Assembly: GCA_027482985.1 (NCBI GenBank)
Contig: JAIXVO010000446.1
Span: 1-6,516 of the forward strand
DNA from: Cyanobacteriota bacterium
GTDB lineage: Bacteria > Cyanobacteriota > Cyanobacteriia > Leptolyngbyales > Leptolyngbyaceae
Length of the DNA: 6,516 nucleotides
Direction: 5' to 3'
Part shown: positions 1-5,751 of the stretch, piece after piece
Position numbering within the stretch: the stretch's first letter is position 1
Layout of the letters: each line of letters starts with the position of its first letter
Program-made: the position numbers and the translations under genes
The notes under the pieces: model-generated
The model's input: the letters and a program-made list of their open reading frames with translations, nothing else
Databases searched by the model: none
Told to the model about the DNA's origin: nothing

Positions 1-768
1 GACCTGGATGCAATGACTCAGGGCTTCCAGCGATCGGACTTAATCATCGTGGCGGGTCGTCCGTCGATGGGGAAGACCAGCTTCACGATGAACGTAGCTC
101 GCAACATTGCGGCGTTTCACAAGTTGCCCGTGGCGATCTTTAGTTTGGAAATGTCGAAGGAGCAACTGGTGCAGCGGTTGCTGGCGAGTGAGGTGCGGAT
201 TGAGAGTGGGCGATTGCGATCGGGGCGGGTCAGTCAGCAGGAATGGGAACCCCTGGGACATGCGATCAGTGCCCTGTCCCAACTGCCGATGTTTATTGAC
301 GATACGCCCAACATTACCGTCACCGAGATGCGATCGAAGGCACGCCGCCTGCAAGCCGAACAGGGCGGCGCGTTTGGGATAATCCTGCTGGACTATTTGC
401 AATTGATGGATGGCGGCAGTGATAACCGAGTGCAGGAATTGTCCAAAATTACGCGATCGCTCAAAGGCTTAGCCCGCGAGTTGAATGTGCCCGTGATTGC
501 CCTCTCTCAGCTCAGTCGGAGTGTCGAGTCGCGCACCAACAAACGCCCCATGATGTCCGACTTGAGGGAATCCGGAGCCATTGAACAGGACGCTGACTTA
601 ATCATGATGTTGTACCGGGACGAGTACTACAATCCCGATACCCCCGATCGCGGCATTGCCGAAGTCATCCTAACCAAACACCGGAATGGCCCGACGGGTG
701 TCGTGAAGCTACTGTTTGAATCGCAGTTCACTCAGTTTCGGAATCTGGCCTCGCCGAATCGGGTGTAG
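1..768 (+). CDS. dnaB: Replicative DNA helicase DnaB, C-terminal ATPase domain (5' partial)
   Basis: DnaB is the hexameric helicase that unwinds DNA at the replication fork using ATP. The reading frame is open to the left edge, so the N-terminal domain and linker lie outside; the 255 residues here make up almost the whole RecA-like C-terminal domain. In window numbering I see Walker A GRPSMGKTS at about 19-27, SLEMSKEQL around 48-56 with the likely catalytic Glu, Walker B ILLDYLQLM at about 128-136, the SQLSR motif near 169-173, the DLRESGAIEQDADL block at about 187-200, and KHRNGPTG near 226-233, whose Arg is the expected arginine finger. The ending FTQFRNLA is typical of cyanobacterial DnaB. 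No intein interrupts the visible part. The gene ends in TAG and converges on the SMR gene 30 nt away. The family call is very secure. Confidence 0.97.
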   Translation, partial: DLDAMTQGFQRSDLIIVAGRPSMGKTSFTMNVARNIAAFHKLPVAIFSLEMSKEQLVQRLLASEVRIESGRLRSGRVSQQEWEPLGHAISALSQLPMFIDDTPNITVTEMRSKARRLQAEQGGAFGIILLDYLQLMDGGSDNRVQELSKITRSLKGLARELNVPVIALSQLSRSVESRTNKRPMMSDLRESGAIEQDADLIMMLYRDEYYNPDTPDRGIAEVILTKHRNGPTGVVKLLFESQFTQFRNLASPNRV

Positions 769-794
769 GGAGGAGTCAGGCTTCTGTCTCCTCC
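769..794. terminator. Hairpin between convergent dnaB and SMR genes, probable bidirectional terminator
   Basis: GGAGGAG (769-775) pairs perfectly with CTCCTCC (788-794). After one T-T mismatch, CAG (777-779) pairs with CTG (784-786) around a GCTT loop, giving a near-continuous 10-bp stem. It starts at the base after the dnaB stop and ends 4 nt before the complement of the SMR stop, so it fills the 30-nt convergent spacer. Neither strand shows a T-run after the stem, so a canonical rho-independent terminator is not proven. The position and symmetry argue for a 3'-end or insulating role for both transcripts. Confidence 0.6.
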
Positions 795-798
795 TGCC

Positions 799-1143
799 TC
801 ACCGCACTACGGTTTTGGAAAACAAATTCAATACCATCACACCCGCTAAAATTAGCCCGATGCCGATCAAGCCGGGGCGATCGAGGAGTTGACCATAGAA
901 TAGCCAACTGAGGAAGGCGACAAGGACAATGCCAGCACCGCTCCAGATGGCATAGGCCACACCGACGCTGATTGAGTTCATTGCCAGCGAAAAAAAGTAG
1001 AAGGCCAGCGCATAGCCGATCACAACGATCAGGCTGGGCACTGGCCGAGTGAAGGAATGGGAGGCTTTGAGAGTGGTGGTTGCAATCACTTCGGACAGAA
1101 TTGCGATCGCCAGAAAGCCCAAATCTTTTCCTTCTGGTGACAT
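799..1143 (-). CDS. SMR-family (EmrE/Qac-type) multidrug efflux transporter
   Basis: This is a 114-residue four-helix inner-membrane protein, the usual SMR length. SMR proteins work as dimers that exchange protons for lipophilic or quaternary cations. Helices lie at roughly 8-27, 36-55, 60-82 and 90-109. The essential membrane glutamate is E18 (EmrE E14), within AILSEVIATT. Y44, Y64 and W67 match EmrE Y40, Y60 and W63 at a constant offset of four, and the helix-3 block AYAIWSGAGIVL is the Qac/EmrE type rather than the guanidinium-exporter (Gdx/SugE) type. The ATG comes 2 nt after the TAA of the FKBP gene with no clear Shine-Dalgarno, so it is probably translated by coupling in the same transcript. 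The true substrate cannot be read from sequence; cyanobacterial SMRs are often annotated only by family. Confidence 0.93.
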   Translation of the reverse strand: MSPEGKDLGFLAIAILSEVIATTTLKASHSFTRPVPSLIVVIGYALAFYFFSLAMNSISVGVAYAIWSGAGIVLVAFLSWLFYGQLLDRPGLIGIGLILAGVMVLNLFSKTVVR

Positions 1144-1145
1144 GT

Positions 1146-1694
1146 TTAACCCGCTTTCAACAATTCCACATCAAAAATCAGCGTGGAGTTGGGAGGAATC
1201 GGCCCAATCCCACGGGAGCCGTAGCCCAGAGCGGGTGGGATGACTAATTGGCGACGACCGCCGACTTTCATCGAGGCAATGCCTTCATCCCAACCTTTAA
1301 TTACCTGACCCGCCCCCAACTTGAACTGGAACGGGGTGCCGCGATCGCGGGAACTATCAAACTTGCTGCCGTCTTCGAGCGTGCCCGTGTAGTGCACAGT
1401 GACGGTTTGTCCGGCAGTTGGCTCAGCCCCACTGCCTTCGACCATATCCAGATATTTCAAGCCCGTGGGGGTGGTGACGTAGTTAGGGGATGCTTCCACT
1501 TTCTTGGCGGTTGTTGTAGGGGTGGGCACTGAGGCCATCAGCGGTTGGGCACTCACTTCGCTCAACCGTTCGATGGGTTCGGTGGTGGGTAAGCTGGCAG
1601 CGGTAGCTGGGCTCCGATTCAGACTAAATTGAGAAACGACGATGAGCAGCACACAGGCAACCATCACGCCGAAACTAATCAAAATTTCTCTCAC
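1146..1694 (-). CDS. Membrane-anchored FKBP-type peptidyl-prolyl cis-trans isomerase
   Basis: The enzyme catalyses cis-trans isomerisation of Xaa-Pro bonds, assisting folding, here probably outside the cytoplasm (periplasm or thylakoid lumen). From the GTG start (182 aa) there is an N-terminal hydrophobic helix at about 4-23, a Pro/Thr/Ser-rich linker to about 70, then one FKBP domain to the end. FKBP12 active-site positions are all present: Y102 in VHYTG, F112 and D113 in FDSS, F122/F124, V131-I132 and W135 in VIKGWDEG, Y158 in GYG, and F174 in LIFDVELL. I chose GTG at 1694 because AGGAG at 1702-1706 lies 7 nt upstream and the protein then begins VREILIS, just before the hydrophobic helix. 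A TTG at 1745 would add 17 polar residues (199 aa) and has no ribosome site. The segment ATAAS after the helix could be a signal-peptidase site, so anchored or secreted remains open. It leads the SMR gene by 2 nt. Confidence 0.94.
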   Translation of the reverse strand: MREILISFGVMVACVLLIVVSQFSLNRSPATAASLPTTEPIERLSEVSAQPLMASVPTPTTTAKKVEASPNYVTTPTGLKYLDMVEGSGAEPTAGQTVTVHYTGTLEDGSKFDSSRDRGTPFQFKLGAGQVIKGWDEGIASMKVGGRRQLVIPPALGYGSRGIGPIPPNSTLIFDVELLKAG

Positions 1695-1701
1695 AAGATT
1701 T

Positions 1702-1706
1702 CTCCT
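1702..1706 (-). promoter_or_regulatory. Shine-Dalgarno site fixing the FKBP GTG start
   Basis: On the minus strand this reads AGGAG, followed by 7 nt and then GTG at 1694-1692. It is a consensus ribosome binding site at ideal spacing and decides the start against the in-frame TTG at 1745. It is the clearest such site in the window; the other genes have weak or no recognisable sites. Confidence 0.75.
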
Positions 1707-1734
1707 GTCTCGCGGGCGATCAACAGCGGACGTG

Positions 1735-1764
1735 ATTGTAAGCAATCAACGCTTGTTTATTGTA
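1735..1764 (-). promoter_or_regulatory. Candidate promoter region of FKBP-SMR pair (two TACAAT boxes)
   Basis: In the 139-nt spacer between the HAD stop and the FKBP start, the minus strand carries TACAAT twice, at 1764-1759 and 1740-1735. Each matches five of six bases of the sigma-70 -10 consensus. No good -35 box lies 16-18 nt upstream of either, so this is a suggestion only. Use of the distal box would place transcription start near 1752 and give a leader of about 58 nt before the GTG. The alternative TTG start at 1745 would then have almost no leader, which again favours the GTG. The rest of the spacer is GC-rich with no strong structure. Confidence 0.3.
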
Positions 1765-1833
1765 GAAGGATTGGGGCGTTGGGGGGTAATGGGAAGGCGG
1801 AGAAGTCAGCCCGCGCCCCGCTGGTTGTCCCCG

Positions 1834-2592
1834 TTAGGCAAGGAGTGCCCTCGCCAAGGTTAGATCAAAATAGGTGGCAGTCCCAACGTTGCCCGCGATC
1901 GCGGTAAACGGTAAGTCCGGTTCCCCCAAATGATCCAGCACCAACACGGCCTCCCGAAAATCTTCCGCCTGAGTGTAGTGGCTGCGGGTAATAACAGTCT
2001 GCAAGCCAGCGGCAGTCGCGGCTAATAACCCCTGGCGCGAATCTTCGATCGCCAAACACTGCTCCGGCGGCAAGCCCATTTTTTCCAGCACATACAAATA
2101 CACATCAGGCGCAGGTTTTTTGGCGGGCACCATATCCCCCGCCGCAATCACCTCAAACCAGCCAGGGCTGTCGGAGTGCAAATTGGTTGCCAGCAACGCC
2201 ACCACATTTTCCGGGGCACTGGTGGTCGCGATCGCGAGGCGGATGCCCTGCTGTCTAGCCTCTTGGAGCAACCGCTGCACGCCCGGCCGCAACGGCAGCC
2301 CCCCCGCTTGGACTCGCGTTTTATAAAATTGTGTTTTGACTTTGTGCAAAGTCGCTGCCCAGGTCATCTCATCCGGTCGCGGCACAAAATCCGGTTGGTC
2401 TTCCTGCCAGTACCGCTGCAATCGTTCTTTCCCGCCTGCCGTGCTCAATAACTGCCCATAGCGCTCTACCGTCCACTCCCACGGCAACCCCAGCGACTTA
2501 AAGGCTTGATTAAAAGCCACGCGATGCCCATCTCGCTCCGTATCCGCGAGGGTGCCATCGACATCAAAAATTAGGGCTTGGAACTGGGACAT
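1834..2592 (-). CDS. cbbY: CbbY-family HAD phosphatase, probable xylulose-1,5-bisphosphate phosphatase
   Basis: This 252-residue protein is a HAD-superfamily hydrolase with an inserted helical cap. Motif I is FDVDGT with nucleophile D10 and acid/base D12, motif II is IATTSA (threonine/serine at 123-125), motif III is K158/K159 in AKKPAPD, and motif IV is E183-D184 in AIEDSRQG. The cap carries TERDGHRVAFN at 18-28 and GGKER at 53-57, which with LPLRPGV at 99-105 are what I recall of CbbY from Rhodobacter and its plant homologue. Those enzymes dephosphorylate xylulose-1,5-bisphosphate, a Rubisco misfire product that blocks the active site, and so work with Rubisco activation. A related sugar-phosphate phosphatase or beta-phosphoglucomutase role is the main alternative, but the GGKER cap favours CbbY. 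The start is ATG with no clear ribosome site. It lies upstream of FKBP-SMR on the same strand but 139 nt away, so co-transcription is uncertain. Confidence 0.88.
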   Translation of the reverse strand: MSQFQALIFDVDGTLADTERDGHRVAFNQAFKSLGLPWEWTVERYGQLLSTAGGKERLQRYWQEDQPDFVPRPDEMTWAATLHKVKTQFYKTRVQAGGLPLRPGVQRLLQEARQQGIRLAIATTSAPENVVALLATNLHSDSPGWFEVIAAGDMVPAKKPAPDVYLYVLEKMGLPPEQCLAIEDSRQGLLAATAAGLQTVITRSHYTQAEDFREAVLVLDHLGEPDLPFTAIAGNVGTATYFDLTLARALLA

Positions 2593-2597
2593 CAGTG

Positions 2598-2671
2598 AGC
2601 CGATCGCGCAGGGTGGAGAACCAGTCAGTTACGGTTCATTAGGCTACCATATTGGGCGATCACGATCGGCT
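2598..2671. repeat. 9-bp inverted repeat in the divergent cbbY/SRPBCC spacer
   Basis: AGCCGATCG (2598-2606) is the exact reverse complement of CGATCGGCT (2663-2671), with 56 nt between the arms. It covers the likely promoter area of cbbY within the 207-nt spacer between divergent genes. Each arm contains CGATCG, a palindromic core very common in this genome, so part of the match is expected by chance. It could be a paired operator for a shared regulator, but nothing else supports that. Confidence 0.3.
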
Positions 2672-2710
2672 TTCAAATCATCCAACCGATTCCACCCGCG
2701 AACCTATGCC

Positions 2711-2756
2711 TCCCGCTCCCTTCTTCTGCCCTCCTGCCTCCTGTCTGCTCCTATCC
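2711..2756. repeat. Pyrimidine-rich tract with tandem CCTCCTG heptamers
   Basis: Almost every base on the plus strand is C or T. Two perfect heptamers CCTCCTG stand in tandem at 2730-2743, with degenerate copies on either side. An 11-base piece, CCTCCTGCCTC (2730-2740), recurs exactly at 790-800 in the dnaB/SMR spacer. It resembles the short heptamer repeats that are common between genes in filamentous cyanobacteria. No coding capacity is apparent and any function is unknown. Confidence 0.45.
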
Positions 2757-2799
2757 AGTAAGCTGAAAGAACATCCTCTACTCTGCCCTTTTGCTTGCT

Positions 2800-3261
2800 A
2801 TGACTGCTGCTCGAGTGTTTGAACAAATGATCCAGATTCAGGCTAGCGCGATCGCGGTGGAGCGCTGTCTGACGGATCTGGAATTGATGCATCGGTGGTT
2901 GAATCCGGCGTTGCGGTGTGAACCGATTGGCGGTGAGTGGAGTACCGAAATTGGGCGGCAAAGTCGGTTTGTGATTCAAGTGCCGGTGCTGCAACCGACA
3001 TTGCAGAGTGTGGTGGTAGAACGGGAACCGGGATTGATTGTGTGGCAGTTCAAAGGATTTTTTGCCGGCCGCGATCGCTGGGAGTGTAATCCCGAATTGG
3101 GCGGGACGCGGCTCGTCAATCGCTTCGAGTTTACAATTCCCAACCCGATTGTGCGGTTTGGCTTCGATCGCTTTGCCAGCCAACTGACGCAAAACGATAT
3201 GAAAGCTCAATTGCGACGGATGAAGCGGGTGGCGGAGGAGATTTATCGGGCGGGGCAGTAG
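2800..3261 (+). CDS. SRPBCC-fold protein (START/polyketide-cyclase superfamily), function unknown
   Basis: This 153-residue protein has the features of the SRPBCC helix-grip fold, a single deep hydrophobic pocket that binds lipids or other small hydrophobic ligands. It opens with strand RVFEQMIQIQAS (5-16), then helix AVERCLTDLELMHRWLNP (19-36), alternating strands FVIQVPVLQPTL (57-68), LIVWQFKGFF (79-88), GRDRWEC (90-96) and NRFEFTIPNP (107-116), and a long C-terminal helix (about 120-150) that would close the pocket. There is no signal peptide or membrane segment, so it should be cytoplasmic. I take ATG 2800 as start; TTG 2791 and ATG 2827 are in-frame alternatives, the latter cutting into the first strand. 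No ribosome site is obvious. It looks like a conserved cyanobacterial hypothetical, and neither ligand nor pathway is known. It stands alone, divergent from cbbY and convergent with the SirB1-like gene. Confidence 0.85.
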   Translation: MTAARVFEQMIQIQASAIAVERCLTDLELMHRWLNPALRCEPIGGEWSTEIGRQSRFVIQVPVLQPTLQSVVVEREPGLIVWQFKGFFAGRDRWECNPELGGTRLVNRFEFTIPNPIVRFGFDRFASQLTQNDMKAQLRRMKRVAEEIYRAGQ

Positions 3262-3267
3262 GGGAAG

Positions 3268-3301
3268 GAGCGAGAGGGAGGGGCGTGCCGGGGACTCGCT
3301 C
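3268..3301. terminator. Hairpin between convergent SRPBCC and SirB1-like genes
   Basis: GAGCGAG (3268-3274) pairs perfectly with CTCGCTC (3295-3301) around a 20-nt purine-rich loop. It sits in the 54-nt spacer between the two facing stop codons. Neither strand has a T-run after the stem, so it is at best a factor-dependent or structural terminator. The location matches the dnaB/SMR hairpin in this window, which raises my belief a little. Confidence 0.42.
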
Positions 3302-3315
3302 AACAAATGATGATT

Positions 3316-4164
3316 CTAATCGGCTTCCAGTTCCTCAATCCCATCGACTTCTGGTAGGTCGTCGAGAATCTCCTGAATGAGTTGGGCATCTTCGGCTTGG
3401 GGGGCGACCGCAAGATATTGCTGAAAATCCTGACGGGCGGCGGTATAGCGGTGCAGGCGGTAGTTGAGCACCCCGCGATCGCGCAGTTCAAGAGCGCTAT
3501 CGGGAAACAGCAGAAGGATGCGATCCAAAGCGTCAAGGGCTTTTTGGAAGGTTTTCTGGTTGATGTAGATGACTTTAAGATTAGTCAGTAAGCGACCAAG
3601 AAACTGGCGATTGCCGACGGATTCCACATATTCAGGACGCAACTCGACGCGGCGATCGAAGACTTTCACCAGCAGTTCTTCGCAATCCTGGGAGAACAAA
3701 ATTTCGCCTTGATGGAAGGGATCAACAAAGATTTCCATTGCCTCTACCGCCGGACGAATCAGAAAATGCCCCGGCATATTCACCCCGATCATGGGAAACC
3801 CAATCCGTTCGGCGATCGCCAAATACACCAGGGAAAGGGTGATGGGAATCCCGGTGCGGCGATCGATCACATCATTCAAGAAGCTATTGCGGGGATCGTA
3901 GTACTCGGTGCGGTTGCCTGTAAAACCCAGATCTGCAAACAAATATTGATTCATCGTCCGCAGCACTTTGAGCGGATATTGCTCGATGGGCAATTGCTCC
4001 AATACGTCAGCAGCCATTGTATCCAGCCCATTTAAGTACGCATCCACATCCAGAGCTGGGTATTCTTCCTGAGCGATGTATAAAGCAGCTCGTTCCAGAT
4101 TAATCTGCGCCTCAGGTTGCTGAATTTCCTGGGTGAAAAGCTGCCGTGCGATCGCCGATGTCAT
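3316..4164 (-). CDS. SirB1-family transglutaminase-like protein with C-terminal TPR
   Basis: This 282-residue soluble protein has a SirB1/Transglut_core2-type domain (about 20-165) followed by tetratricopeptide-like helices (about 188-257) and an acidic tail. The diagnostic core is NSFLNDVIDRRTGIPITLSL (93-112), then AERIGFPMIGVNMPGHFLIR (118-137) and IFVDPF (145-150). H133 and D148 occupy the places of the transglutaminase His and Asp, but where the catalytic Cys would be expected (about 106-108) I see I-P-I. It is therefore likely non-catalytic, or uses another residue. TPR segments such as FQKALDALDRILLLFPDS (206-223) suggest protein binding. The family is widespread in bacteria and its biochemical role is poorly defined; the name SirB1 should not be taken as a function. 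The ATG lies 12 nt after the cruP stop with a weak AGG ribosome site, so it is probably the last gene of that transcript. Confidence 0.88.
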   Translation of the reverse strand: MTSAIARQLFTQEIQQPEAQINLERAALYIAQEEYPALDVDAYLNGLDTMAADVLEQLPIEQYPLKVLRTMNQYLFADLGFTGNRTEYYDPRNSFLNDVIDRRTGIPITLSLVYLAIAERIGFPMIGVNMPGHFLIRPAVEAMEIFVDPFHQGEILFSQDCEELLVKVFDRRVELRPEYVESVGNRQFLGRLLTNLKVIYINQKTFQKALDALDRILLLFPDSALELRDRGVLNYRLHRYTAARQDFQQYLAVAPQAEDAQLIQEILDDLPEVDGIEELEAD

Positions 4165-4176
4165 AACGCTACCTAT

Positions 4177-5751
4177 CTATCCCTCATGCTCGTAGTCTTG
4201 CCCAGAGCCGTAAGCCAGAGCATCCAACCAGCGACGAAAATAATACTGCATTTGCGGTGGGAAAGCTTGGGTGGATCGAAGAAATCGTTGCGCGATCGGG
4301 TAAAGCGCGGCATATCGGGCCAGATTTAGATAGTGTCCCAGCCATTCCGTGAGGGACAGCACCCCGACTTGGGGGATCACTTGTAGCACCAGACGGGGAT
4401 GGCGGATGGCGGTTTGCGCCAGGGTTTGAAACAGGGCTGGAAACTGCACGACATCCTGCAAGAAGGGTTTGAGGACTGGATCACCCAAGCCCGCCATGTC
4501 TTGAAAAATGCCCGCCAGCAGGTCGTTAATCTGGTTGGGTGTAGTTTGCTGATCGATGCCCACACTCATCGTTTGTTGAAATAACCAGGTGACGGACAAA
4601 TTCGGCTGGTAGGGTTGGAGGGCGGCCAGGGCCCGGCGATCGAGCAGATCAGCCTGCAAAGCATCCTGAATGCCACTGGTCAACCGTTGCAAATGCCGCA
4701 CCATCGCCCCAAATCCACCAAAACTGAGGGGGGACTGCCCCCCACTACTATCACCGACGGGCAGAATCCGATCCCACTCCAGCCGTAAGGGACTTTGCCG
4801 ATAAGCAGGAAACACGCCAAACAGCGCCCGCTGGAATTGCAACTGGGCTAACTCCACCCCCTGATAGGTGGGCAACAGCCGCAAGTATTCATTAAATAAG
4901 GTTTCCAGGCTGGGGCGATCGGGATGGGCATCCACATAGGTAAACAGGTACGTTGTGCGACCATCCCGCGCGGGGAACGCTTCCCAAAAATACTGACATT
5001 GGTGCTGAATGGGGGTGAAGGTGGCGATCAGGTCACCCGTCGAATTTGCTGGAAACCCCTGGGCACAAGAACCAACAACCAGACAGACCGCATCTGGCGA
5101 TCGCCCCTGCCGCGCCTGCTGCACAATGGGCGAGAAGTGCCCCATCGCATCGATCGCCAACCTTGCCGTAAACGGGCGGTCGCCTGCCTGCACCTGAACG
5201 CCATTGGGATGCCCCATCAGGGATTGAAAGGGCGTGTGCTCAAACAATTCCCCCCCTGCTGCCAAAAATTTTTGCTTCAACGTGGCTAACAGGTAAACCG
5301 GATCAACGCCAATATTCAGCACATCCTTGACCCAGACCTCCGTGCCACCCAGAAAACTGATGCGAGCCGGGTTATAGGTGGTCGCGATCGCCTGCGCTAA
5401 CTCCGCCTCCGTCAACAACCCCAGAGTGACAAAGGTCTGTAACTCCCGGCGAGAAATATTCCATTCCTGCTCGCGTCCCCGCAGGGTACCCCGTTCCAGG
5501 AGAGCCACGCGCCAGCCTTGTTGCGCTAGGGTCGCCCCCACCAAAATACCCAAGGTGCCACCACAAATAACCACATCCCACTCGACAGTCTCCAGCGGCA
5601 GCGCATGGGATTGAACAACCGCGGGAATGGGTCGGGTCTGTTCGCGCAGCGATCGCCACAGGTGATCCACGCGTCTCAAGCTGGCAAGGGGGTTGCCGGG
5701 CACTGGAGCCAGAATTTGTTCCGTTAAACTCGGGTTAGTAGTAGAGTCCAC
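4177..5751 (-). CDS. cruP: CruP, FAD-dependent lycopene-cyclase-like flavoprotein
   Basis: CruP belongs to the CruA/CruP flavoprotein family. Some work reports lycopene cyclase activity; other work found none for the plant paralogue and links it to protection from reactive oxygen. From GTG 5751 (524 aa) there is a dinucleotide-binding fold WDVVICGGTLGI (58-69) with CGGTLG in place of GxGxxG and E86 ending strand 2, then the hallmark GREQEWNISRREL (92-104), DAMGHFSP (201-208), FWEAFP (255-260), the flavin motif VGDSSGGQSPLSFGGFG (332-348), and the ending YGSGQDYE (514-521). These match my recollection of CruP rather than CruA. The start is uncertain: the frame is open to GTG 5880, with ATGs at 5808 and 5781, but all lie deeper inside the upstream gene. 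GTG 5751 overlaps that gene by only 17 nt and begins shortly before the conserved SLTEQIL stretch. No ribosome site is evident, which fits coupled translation. Confidence 0.93.
   Translation of the reverse strand: MDSTTNPSLTEQILAPVPGNPLASLRRVDHLWRSLREQTRPIPAVVQSHALPLETVEWDVVICGGTLGILVGATLAQQGWRVALLERGTLRGREQEWNISRRELQTFVTLGLLTEAELAQAIATTYNPARISFLGGTEVWVKDVLNIGVDPVYLLATLKQKFLAAGGELFEHTPFQSLMGHPNGVQVQAGDRPFTARLAIDAMGHFSPIVQQARQGRSPDAVCLVVGSCAQGFPANSTGDLIATFTPIQHQCQYFWEAFPARDGRTTYLFTYVDAHPDRPSLETLFNEYLRLLPTYQGVELAQLQFQRALFGVFPAYRQSPLRLEWDRILPVGDSSGGQSPLSFGGFGAMVRHLQRLTSGIQDALQADLLDRRALAALQPYQPNLSVTWLFQQTMSVGIDQQTTPNQINDLLAGIFQDMAGLGDPVLKPFLQDVVQFPALFQTLAQTAIRHPRLVLQVIPQVGVLSLTEWLGHYLNLARYAALYPIAQRFLRSTQAFPPQMQYYFRRWLDALAYGSGQDYEHEG

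Noticed and set aside
40..402. Open frame of 120 codons on the minus strand inside dnaB
   Set aside because: It is antisense to conserved helicase motifs, has no recognisable domain, and is Arg/His/Gln-rich as expected for a shadow frame.
799..1143. Guanidinium exporter (Gdx/SugE) identity for the SMR protein
   Set aside because: The residues around Y64 and W67 and the AYAIWSG block follow the EmrE/Qac subtype instead.
1773..1819. GGGGCG / CGCCCC inverted repeat as terminator for cbbY
   Set aside because: Only 6 bp with a 35-nt loop in GC-rich DNA and no T-run; a CAGC/GCTG 4-bp stem nearby is weaker still.
2593..2680. Possible cbbY promoter on the minus strand: TTGAAA followed by TATGGT
   Set aside because: The boxes are 19 nt apart and the -10 matches only four of six bases; not better than chance in this composition.
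2704..3306. Open frame of 200 codons on the minus strand over the SRPBCC gene
   Set aside because: Composition is dominated by His, Pro, Ser and Arg with no fold signature, while the plus-strand frame shows a coherent SRPBCC pattern.
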